From the NCBI GenBank assembly GCA_024195585.1, contig SWBL01000252.1, positions 16,200 through 80,199 of the forward strand: DNA of 64,000 nucleotides, written 5' to 3'. The notes below the pieces were generated by a model that saw nothing but the letters and a program-made list of their open reading frames with translations, was not told where the DNA came from and made no database searches. The DNA comes from Aureobasidium sp. EXF-3400. Lineage: Eukaryota; Ascomycota; Dothideomycetes; Dothideales; Saccotheciaceae. This document shows, in pieces, positions 56,201-64,000 of the stretch (position 1 is the first letter of the stretch; each line of letters opens with the position of its first letter). The position numbers and the translations under genes were made by a program.

Positions 56201-57872
56201 ATGGGTCTCTTCAGCCGTAAGGACAAGAAGTCGTCAGCAGCAGATGCAGACAAAGGTCCTGGTTCAGACGCTGGCTCCATCCACAAGTCACCAGCCAGCA
56301 AGCCCATGAATGGCAATCCCTCGGCCAATGCCTCTCTGCCACACGTCCCACTTCCTAGAGCTCCTGACCCGGCTCTTAACCCCGCTGCCTACCTGCGCAG
56401 TATCTACGCCGTGCGCGAGAGGTCCAAGTATGTCTTCGAGCTTGCTAAGCGCAACAAATCGAAGCACTTTGACGTCGACATGACCAAATTCGCCGACACA
56501 GCACGCTTCGTGGTTTCCATCATTAACGTAAGTTCTTCAATGCTCAGGCAGAAAACTTAAAAGTATGCGGAACATTTGTCTAACGCTCGGCTGATAGAGA
56601 GATTACGCTCCCGACTACGCTTCGATCCCCCCACATGGCCGTTGGCAGCACTTCGAAGTTGGTGGCAGACCCAGAGTCGATCAGCTCATGGCAACATGGC
56701 CAAAGTCGGTCAATGACCAAGAACGTACTCGCAGACTCATCGACCTATTCCTCGTATCAGTTCTGCTGGACGCTGGTGCAGGACAGAAATGGACATACAA
56801 GAGCAAGGAGTCCGGAAAGGTGTACAGGCGCAGCGAGGGTCTTGCAGTTGCCAGTCTGGAGATGTTCAAGGCTGGTGCATTCAGCAGCAACCCCAACGAG
56901 CCATGCCAGGTCGACAGTGCCGGCCTGAAGAAAATCAACGCACAGTACCTAGCAAAGGGTCTGCAAGTCACAGAAAACAACCCTCTTACCGGTTTAGAAG
57001 GCAGAGCAAGTCTCCTTGTCAAGCTTGGAGATGCTCTGCAAAATCAGGACATTTTCGGCATTGAGGCTCGACCTGGCTACTTACTCGGTGAGTCGAGCTA
57101 AATCTCAGTATCTTCGCAAGCACTAACACCCTGCTTCCTAGATTATCTCCTCTCCCACCCATCGACTCAAGCCTCCTCAGTCCCCGTCGTCCCGATACCA
57201 ACACTCTGGAATGCTCTCATGGACGGTCTTGCGCCAATCTGGCCTTCAACACGCACTGAAATCGATGGCGTTTCGATCGGTGACGCTTGGTACTGTAACG
57301 CAATGCCCTCAGCGACGAACGCCCCTTGGGAGAAGATTGTTCCATTCCACAAGCTGACTCAATGGCTTTGCTACTCATTGATGGTGCCGATGACCAAGCT
57401 CATGCACGTACACTTTGCCGGTACCGAGCTACTTACTGGACTGCCGGAATATCGCAACGGTGGTCTCTTGATCGACACTGGACTCCTCACTCTCAAGCCC
57501 GCAGACGCCAAACGTGGTCTCGAGCAATACCAGATCAATGCCATGAAACAAGGACAACCTAACATGGAAGTTGTTCCCATGTTTAGTGTGGACGACGATG
57601 TGATTGTGGAATGGCGAGCGCTGACTGTCGGTTTCCTGGACGAGCTGTGCTTTGAGGTCAACTCTCAGCTCGGACTAGTAGGCAGCAAGAAATTGAGTCT
57701 GGCGCAAGTTCTCGAGGCCGGCACTTGGAAGGTAAGCAAGCTTTAGAAGTGACGAGACAGTAAGAGCACGGGCTGACAAGTACAACAGGCAGGCAGAGAG
57801 ATTGCAGAGGTCTCGAGACCCAACACCAAGGAGCCACCGATCATGATTGTGTCGGACGGCACCGTCTTCTAA
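56201..57872 (+). CDS. URC4: Uracil catabolism protein 4 (DUF1688)
   Basis: Four exons (56201-56527, 56598-57087, 57142-57731, 57789-57872; introns 70, 54 and 57 nt) encode 496 aa. URC4 is one of the URC genes needed for the oxidative-type uracil degradation pathway of many fungi; its exact reaction is not established. A 60-residue low-complexity N-terminus precedes DUF1688, recognised by NPAAYLRSIYAVRERSKYVF, FADTARFVVSIIN, IPPHGRWQHFEVGG, YKSKESGKVYRRSEGLAVAS, LTGLEGRASLLVKLGDAL, GDAWYCNAMPSATNAPWEKI and PVYEYRNGGLL-like LPEYRNGGLLIDTG. The last exon ends in IMIVSDGTVF. No other URC gene lies nearby. Confidence 0.9.
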
Positions 57873-58502
57873 TGATACCCCATACCGCAGGCCTGGTTGT
57901 TTTATTCGATCCGATTGTTGAGCATCAGCACATTTTCCATTCTCACGGCGGGAACATTGTATCTTTTTTTTCTTGTCTCTACCTTCACTTCTAATGATTC
58001 CCTTTGTTCCTATTTCAACTTTTCACTTTTTCCTTGTCCGTGTCTTGTTTTGATCATGCACCATACCCACTCCAGTGTCCAAAGAGCAGCACTTTGTGCA
58101 TACCATGCTTTTCACCTACTTAGCAACCTCTTGAGCTCAGAAATCTCAACCAGCAAGAAGGGGAAATCGGTCAGAGCCCAAGACGAGAGATTCTTGAGGC
58201 CAAAAAGCGTTCATACTCTGCATGTAGATAACGATGGAATTCAAAAAGGCAGGTTTCAGTTCTGACACAGATGGCAAATGATTCATGTACAAGAATACAC
58301 AGCGTACTTCGAAGAACCTGTCGACTTGCATGGATGGATCAGTGACTCAACCCCTGATTCAGTTATCTTGACGATCTTGATATCATGTGTCGGCAGACCA
58401 TGGTCGAGAGATGCATCTGAAAGCTTAAAGTGAGATTGCCTCTCGCACTGGCAGAAAGTCTTTAATGATGTCTCGTACTTGGTCCAAGCTTAGAATGCGG
58501 TC
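57873..58502. other. Intergenic between URC4 and GTR1
   Basis: A T-rich URC4 3' flank followed by the GTR1 promoter. A 122-codon frame (57897-58265) is hydrophobic by T-richness only and starts from a non-ATG codon in doubtful context. It is not accepted. Confidence 0.4.
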
Positions 58503-59703
58503 ATGGGCTTATCGGACGTCTTGGCCGGAGGTAGCGCGTTGCGGCTTGGACATGATCACACCAACAAAGACAAGACAGCGGTCAAGATGTTGAGTTCGGG
58601 GTCAGCACGGAGGCAGAAGCAGCGCAAGGTGCTGCTGATGGGCAAGTCGGGGGCGGGCAAGTCGTCGATGCGCTCCATCGTCTTCAGCAACTACGTGGCC
58701 AAGGATGTTCGCCGACTAGGAGCTACCATCGATGTCGAGCACAGTAACATACGCTTCATGGGCAACCTCATGCTCAACCTCTGGGATTGTGGAGGGTAAG
58801 GTGCTTGCCACTGAATTCAATATGCAGGACAAGACTGACGCTCCTTGGTGCAGACAGGATGGCTTCACCGAATCGTACCTCACCAACCAACGCTCAAGCG
58901 TCTTTGCATCTGTCGCCGTCTTGATCTTTGTCTTTGACGTCGAGTCGCGCGAGTTCAATGCCGACCTCATCAACTATGCCTCGATCGTCCAAGCTCTGCG
59001 CGAGAACTCACCACAAGCCAAGATCTTTGTCTTGATCCACAAGATGGATCTGATCATGTCCAACATGCGCGATGTCGTCTTCGCCGAGCGTAGCGACGCA
59101 ATCCGAAACATCAGCATTGAACATGGCTTTGGAGGAGACCAACAAGATGCAGGCAAGGATGTCGACTCCTGGGGCACAAGTATCTGGGACCAGAGCTTGT
59201 ACAAGGCTTGGACACAAGTCATCTACTACCTCGTGCCCAACGCTGGCGCCATCGAGAATCTACTGCGCCAATTGGCAGAGGTCATTGATGCCCACGAGCT
59301 CATCCTCTACGAACGCACAACCTGTCTTATGGTCACGCACGTCTCGCGCCCTTACGAAGCAGATGGCAACCCACACCCGGATCGCTTCGAACGCTTATCC
59401 TCCATCCTCAAATCACATAAGCACTCTGTCGCTAAACACACGGGCATGCCCGCCGGATCAGCCAACTTTGCCGAGCTCCAGATTAAGACTGGTGAATTCA
59501 TGTTTTTGATCACTCGTCTTAGTGAGAACACAAACTTGGCTGTGGTCATGGGCAGCGGCGAGGCCATGTACAACGCCGCCAGGATAAACATTGCCAACGC
59601 ACGCGACAAGTTCGCCGAGCTCGATATCGCCAGCAAGGGTCGCGAAAAGGCCGAGAACAGAGCCACCGACGACGCCGCAAGGAATGGCGCTTTTTCACAC
59701 TAA
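58503..59703 (+). CDS. GTR1: Rag-family GTPase GTR1 (RagA/B)
   Basis: Two exons (58503-58795, 58854-59703; 58 nt intron) encode 380 aa. GTR1 with GTR2 sits on the vacuole as part of the EGO complex and activates TORC1 in response to amino acids. GTPase motifs: P-loop GKSGAGKSS, switch I in [14 protein letters not shown], DxxGQ assembled across the intron (WDCGGQD), and HKMD as the base-recognition motif characteristic of Rags. The roadblock-like C-terminal domain follows ([20 protein letters not shown]). A 28-residue N-terminal extension precedes [19 protein letters not shown]; translation may start at that second Met (58587), which would match the usual length better. The Ala-rich C-terminus is unusual only in being a little long. 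Confidence 0.95.
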
Positions 59704-60688
59704 TGAGTGTCGGGACAAACACATCTGGACTTTGTTCCCGTTCCTCTACCTCGCTGTTGCATTTCCTGCCCGCCGTTCGCGTGCGCCTGGACCTGCCACC
59801 TGCTTCTTTTTAACCTTTTGCGTTTGTCTTTTCATCCCGTTTTCTGTTTCAAGATACCCACAAATCTTCCACAGCTCTTCGTTGGCACTTCTCGCTATCT
59901 GTAACATAACTAAGAGAAAAGCATAACTTTGTCTTTTTTATAGCCTTCTTCTGCCGCCGGTTACCGTTTTTCTTTCCGTTTTCTGCCGCGCGAAGCCTCA
60001 AAGTTTGTCTAAAAGTCTGGTTAAATGATATTCACCTGCCCGACTCTAGCCATCGCAACTTTGATGTTTGCTGTCGGATATAACACTATTTGTAATCTAG
60101 ACCTTTCAAGTCCAACATACAAACGACCCCCAAATATTGCACTGCGCTGCCCGGCTTAAAGTGGAAGGTGGGGTGTGCATCGTCAGCCACCACCATGTCA
60201 GCGCACCAGCAGACTTTCGTATCTTTACAAAGTACAAGCACAAGCTTAGAATGATCGACCGATATCCGACCGTCCAACCAAATTCCTTCTATACTCAGAC
60301 AATCCTGCTGCGCCTTGGAAGGTCAAGCAATTGTATGCACGTCTTACATAGCTTGATTCTAACATTATTCGTAGTGCTTAACTTAGCTTGTTCCCCGACG
60401 TTCTGTCAGACATGTCTTACCGACTGTGAGAGCTGAAGATTAGAAGTGTCTGAGCTGATGTTATACCAGATCTTGGAAGCTGAGTACGTGGCTATGTCCT
60501 TGTACTGTGATGGTAGGTGCCTTGTATACTCAAGATGCGAACATATAAAGGGGAATGAATCTGCTCCAGAAGGTAGGAATATCATCAACCAGCAAATCAG
60601 TCTACAGTCAAGCTTCCATCTTCTCATCTATCGAGTCTTATTCATCTCATAGCATTCTCAAGTCTGCAGATCAAGCTTTAAATCAGCA
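59704..60688. other. Intergenic between GTR1 and LsdA-like gene
   Basis: About 1 kb, T-rich at its left. No ORF with recognisable content, no tRNA, no repeat. Confidence 0.4.
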
Positions 60689-61855
60689 ATGGCATATCGT
60701 GCAACAGCTCTCCTGGCCCTTTCCGGCCTTGCGTCTCTCAGCAACGCCAAACCCATCCACTCCTACAGCTCTACTGAGTCCAGTACTGGTCACTACGGTA
60801 CCATGACCTCCTCCTCTGGTTACTCTGCCTCTTCCTCCTATCAGAGCTTCCCGACCCAAGTCGCCTCCAGCAAGAACCTCCTCCTCAGCAACGGCTTCCC
60901 CAATCTCTCTCCCTCTGCCCTCGCAGACGTTAACAATGCCACCCATGGTACTCAGTCCAATGCCTCTGCAGGAAACATCACCTTCCCTGCCGACTCACTC
61001 ACCAACTTCCAACTGATCGCTTTCAACGAGTTGTTTGAAGTTGCTTTCTTTACTTCTCTGCTCACAAACATCACTACTGGAGTCTCTGGCTTTGAGATCC
61101 CTGCTCATCTCAACTCTACATACATCATCGACACTCTCATCGCCGTGCAAGCTCAGGAAGAACTCCACGCCATAAACGCAAACACCAAGTTGCCTGTTCC
61201 TCTCCAGACCTGCCAATACAAGTTCCCCACTGCAAAGTTCGACGACGCAATTGCCCTCGCCGCAACCTTTACCGATGTCGTCCTCGGCACCCTACAAGAC
61301 GTATCCATGATCTTCGCCGCCGACGGCGAAAAAGGCGTCGTCCAAGCCGTTGCCTCGGTCATCGGCCAAGAAGGCGAACAAAATGGCTTCTACCGCAGTC
61401 TCCAGAACAAAATCCCTTCAGCTCAACCTTTCCTCACAGCCTCTGCCCGCGACTTTGCATTCTCAGCCCTCAACCAAGATTTTGTCGTTCCTGGAAGCTG
61501 CGATATCTCGGGCATTGATCTTAAAGTTTTTGAAGTGCTTACTCTGGAGACTGCTGATGTTGAGCTCGGCGATCAGACCATTAGTTTGTCGTTTGATATC
61601 AGCAGTTACCACGGTACACCTGAGGACTTGGAGTTTGTGTTGATCAGCGGACAGAATGTTCCTATCGTTCAGGAGCTCAAGAATGTCAAGCAGGATGGCA
61701 AGAAGGTCACTTTTGATGCTGAATTCTTGCAGCAGACGGATCTTTTGTTTGGTCTTACTATTGGTGCCGTGGTTAGGAAGGGACAGCCCTTGGCAAATGC
61801 TGATCAGGTGGCTGATGCTGCTGTCTTTGGACCTGCACTTATCGAAGTTGCTTGA
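60689..61855 (+). CDS. Secreted late-sexual-development/stress protein (LsdA/Rds1-like, ferritin-like fold)
   Basis: A single exon of 388 aa. The first 20 residues (MAYRATALLALSGLASLSNA) are a signal peptide. A Ser/Thr/Tyr-rich stretch follows, then a ferritin-like domain at about residues 95-260: NFQLIAFNELFEVAFFTSLL, LIAVQAQEELHAINAN, FDDAIALAATFTDVVLGTLQ, ASVIGQEGEQNGFYRSLQNK and SARDFAFSALNQDFVVPGSC. Conserved Glu in AQEELHA and GQEGEQNG resemble di-iron ligands, though metal binding is not shown for the family. Aspergillus lsdA is linked to sexual development under stress, and S. pombe rds1 to nutrient and temperature stress. There are several N-glycosylation sequons (NAT, NIT, NST). No GPI signal is seen. 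Confidence 0.9.
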   Translation: MAYRATALLALSGLASLSNAKPIHSYSSTESSTGHYGTMTSSSGYSASSSYQSFPTQVASSKNLLLSNGFPNLSPSALADVNNATHGTQSNASAGNITFPADSLTNFQLIAFNELFEVAFFTSLLTNITTGVSGFEIPAHLNSTYIIDTLIAVQAQEELHAINANTKLPVPLQTCQYKFPTAKFDDAIALAATFTDVVLGTLQDVSMIFAADGEKGVVQAVASVIGQEGEQNGFYRSLQNKIPSAQPFLTASARDFAFSALNQDFVVPGSCDISGIDLKVFEVLTLETADVELGDQTISLSFDISSYHGTPEDLEFVLISGQNVPIVQELKNVKQDGKKVTFDAEFLQQTDLLFGLTIGAVVRKGQPLANADQVADAAVFGPALIEVA

Positions 61856-62214
61856 ATGGGATCCATACGTTCGCCGCGGGATTTTGGAGGCTGGAAGCAA
61901 TAAAAGGAAGTTGAAGGAACAGTCACATTCGGGATTTTTTTGGACTCGGTTGGAATTTGGCGTCATCTTTTTGGTCCAGTTTGCTTTGTGTACGTTTTTT
62001 GGTTTAGATATAGTATCTTTTTTGCATAGCGTAATATTGGATAGTAGCTACAGGAGTTTTTGGAGGTTATAGCAATCCTAAACAGGAAGTCATTCTGTTT
62101 CTTTGACTCGCTCTTTGTCCATATGACAACCGTGATGCTACTTTCTTCCCATCTGCGTGGCCGTACTTCTTGTGCCCACAGCCAACTATCTTGGCTTCCT
62201 TCTCTCGATCCTCC
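61856..62214. other. Convergent 3' flanks
   Basis: 359 bp between the LsdA-like gene and the tail-anchored protein gene; nothing supported. Confidence 0.4.
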
Positions 62215-62637
62215 TTAAAGGATCATATGAACAATACAATACACCCCACCTTGCAGCACGATAAAAAACACTAATGCAGCAATCACCTCCATCACACCTT
62301 CCTCTACAGATCCCCCGCCACCAGCCAAGGCCTCTTCGCCATCTCCATCATCTTCATCCTCCTCCACAGACCCAGGATCTTCGCTGTGACCAGGCAAGTC
62401 GATATCATCCCAATAGTCGACAAAGCTGGTGTTTTCTGCCTTGTCGTCTCCACAGCTTTCTTCTTCTTCGCTCTCGTCTTCGCTGTCGGAGTAGATGTAC
62501 TTTCCAGTCCAGCCTATTCTGTCAAGCTCGCGTCTGTTTTTCGACCAGAACTTGTCGCGATTGTTGGGTTTGAGGGTTGGCATGAGTGGACTGAGAATGG
62601 AGAGTAAGGTGTTCGTTAGGCTCTTTTCTTGGTTCAT
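62215..62637 (-). CDS. Predicted tail-anchored acidic protein, unknown function
   Basis: One exon of 140 aa starting at an ATG. The N-terminus (MNQEKSLTNTLLSILSPLMP and KPNNRDKFWSKNRRELDRIG) is basic to amphipathic. The middle is extremely acidic (about residues 50-75, DSEDESEEEESCGDD, and again EDEDDGDGEE near 95). The extreme C-terminus is one hydrophobic helix of about 23 residues (VIAALVFFIVLQGGVYCIVH) with only three residues after it. This is the pattern of a C-tail-anchored membrane protein inserted post-translationally by the GET pathway. I recognise no family. The ATG context and the sharp hydrophobic end argue for a real gene, but no splice evidence supports it. Confidence 0.5.
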   Translation of the reverse strand: MNQEKSLTNTLLSILSPLMPTLKPNNRDKFWSKNRRELDRIGWTGKYIYSDSEDESEEEESCGDDKAENTSFVDYWDDIDLPGHSEDPGSVEEDEDDGDGEEALAGGGGSVEEGVMEVIAALVFFIVLQGGVYCIVHMIL

Positions 62638-63333
62638 GGCGGAGATCTGGTCGGTGGCTCTTGCTTGAGGTGCTTACGAATAGTCGCAGATGCTGAGGTG
62701 TATGTGAAGTTGCGTGCGCGCAAAGGTCTGCAGCAGAGTTGATGGATGCGATGCAGTAACTTGGATACTGAGCATTAGGAAAAGAGAAAGGATTCAGAGA
62801 GGATCGAAAGCTTTATCGTATTCTTGAAGGTGTGACTCAAAAGGACTCACTCAATCCCTTTGTCAACGAAACTGACTAAAACGACCGCATATCTTGCTGA
62901 GTTGTAGTAGCCTGGATTCCTGCCCGAGGGAGAGTGGTTATCTCTACATATGCCTGACAGTGTCTGTTATCACATACCGCGCTGTTCAAATTCTCTAGGG
63001 AAAAGAACAGACTCAGATTGCTGCCAGATAATCTCATGTTGGTCTACGTTATTCTTATGCTATCAGCTTTTCGAGATGATTTGTATATGGCGGCGTATAC
63101 CTTCTCCATCTACAGAGAGATCCCCAGGCCTGCTAACCATCGCAATAGACATCGTCACAAGTCACAAACTTTTTTGAGCCGTGGTTTTGAGACACGAGAT
63201 CACTATAAGTCAGCGTACGAGGGACGGTATAAAGAGAGAATATAAGTTGCGCCAAGCAAGGATTCGCTACCCGATATACTCCCCTTGTTCCAGCCCAACC
63301 GCTCATTCAACAAACAACCTCAAAAGTCCTCAC
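62638..63333. other. Intergenic near the right edge
   Basis: This holds the promoter of the tail-anchored protein gene and the 3' flank of the uncertain ORF at the edge. No RNA gene is recognised. Confidence 0.35.
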
Positions 63334-63573
63334 TCACCCCTGCCTGTGCCTTATCCTCTCGACATCATCCAAAGTGCCCACCGAATGCGTCGTGCTGCTC
63401 GAGCTACTTCGAGAGTTGCTCCTCGAATTGCTTCTTGACACTTGTGAAATGGAGCCGACACTCTTCGACGACGTACGACTTCCGCTGCGTTTTCGACCAT
63501 GACTCGAACTCGAACCGCTCGTGTTGCCGACGCTCGAAGATTGTTTGTGACGGTTGTGACGGTGATCTCGTTT
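63334..63573 (-). CDS. Possible last exon of a basic, Ser/Arg-rich protein
   Basis: On the minus strand a TCTAAC branch-like site and GTTCAG acceptor end just before 63573. They are followed by a frame reading KRDHRHNRHKQSSSVGNTSG, then SRSNSRSNSRSSSSSTTHSV and a stop. The composition is His/Arg/Ser-rich and repetitive. A competing frame on the same strand (63598-63404) starts at an ATG and gives a 64-residue basic peptide. The two readings cannot both be right. Upstream sequence to the window edge is CT-rich and looks like a leader or intron, so the first exon may lie beyond 64000. Confidence 0.3.
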   Translation of the reverse strand, partial: KRDHRHNRHKQSSSVGNTSGSSSSHGRKRSGSRTSSKSVGSISQVSRSNSRSNSRSSSSSTTHSVGTLDDVERIRHRQG

Positions 63574-64000
63574 CTGAACATCCACCAAGAATTTTCATGT
63601 TAGATTGAACTTGTCATAGCATTTTTGTTTGTAGCGAGGATGATAGAATTTTGATCGCCCAGACGACAGACAGGAAATGAAAGATAATGAAAAAGTGCTT
63701 GGATTGGATACAGGGATCAAGAATGGAACAAAAAGTTGTGAGAGTTTGAAGATCTCCAGAAGTTCAAGGCAACAGATTGTAAGGAAAACGCCCAGCGCCG
63801 TTGTGGAATATATTCGCCCCTGATGAGACCCGATAGCAGAAAACAAGGAGGATGTTGTGACACAAAGAGGATGTAATAAGGGGAAGGTGAAGGGGTTGAT
63901 GGTGTGTTTTGAATGTCTAACATATACTCATTCACAGACCCAATGATCGAGAGGGAGAGAAGATACTCGCACTTGATCAACGTACCGAGCTGGTCTGTCT

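Noticed and set aside
63404..63598. 64-codon ATG ORF at the right edge
   Set aside because: It competes with an overlapping Ser/Arg-rich frame that follows a plausible splice acceptor. Neither can be proven within the window, so only the latter is listed, at low confidence.

Overview
This 64 kb window reads as a gene-dense nuclear segment of a filamentous ascomycete (Pezizomycotina). The basis is short GT-AG introns (mostly 49-79 nt, often with CTAAC/CTGAC branch sites), about 50% GC, pyrimidine-rich leaders, and families typical of these fungi: URC4/DUF1688, a late-sexual-development (LsdA/Rds1-like) protein, DUF1996, DUF3632 and fungal COG2. Dothideomycetes is a reasonable guess, but I cannot prove the class from the sequence. 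Exon structures were worked out by hand from splice signals and reading-frame continuity; start codons are the first sensible ATG.

Layout. 0-12 kb: 3' end of a GPI-anchored wall protein, a mitochondrial PDK/BCKDK-type kinase, a SET/NAP histone chaperone, an F-box protein, GTP cyclohydrolase I (FOL2) and the CTD kinase CTK1. 12-23 kb is the most accessory part: SPC3, then a truncated MFS transporter, an intron-bearing tRNA-like gene, a DUF3632 gene with an in-frame stop, a secreted DUF1996 protein and a four-exon cytochrome P450. 23-34 kb: a small mitochondrial protein, mitochondrial ribosomal protein L1, a degenerate-bromodomain/coiled-coil gene with an in-frame TAG, COG2, the NADH pyrophosphatase NPY1, splicing factor SF3A3/Prp9 and the DEAD-box helicase FAL1. 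35-45 kb: two tandem F-box paralogues, a PSI-domain membrane protein, a 4CL-like acyl-CoA ligase with a peroxisomal C-terminus, and a four-helix membrane protein with a long Pro/Ser-rich tail. 45-50 kb: a PQ-loop vacuolar transporter, YAR1, a broken BTB gene and COX6. 50-64 kb: an ELO elongase, a WW protein, URC4, the Rag GTPase GTR1, the LsdA-like protein, a predicted tail-anchored acidic protein and an uncertain ORF at the right edge.

Most genes are independent housekeeping genes rather than a pathway cluster. Three head-to-head pairs have short shared promoters: SF3A3/FAL1 (244 bp), COG2/NPY1 (262 bp) and PDK/SET (355 bp). I found no mobile element, CRISPR array, virus or convincing secondary-metabolite cluster. 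The observations most worth a second look are the interrupted genes (bromodomain/coiled-coil with TAG, BTB with TAA, DUF3632 with TGA, MFS remnant), the odd tRNA-like locus, the tandem F-box pair and the repeat-tailed membrane protein. None of these by itself establishes a new system.
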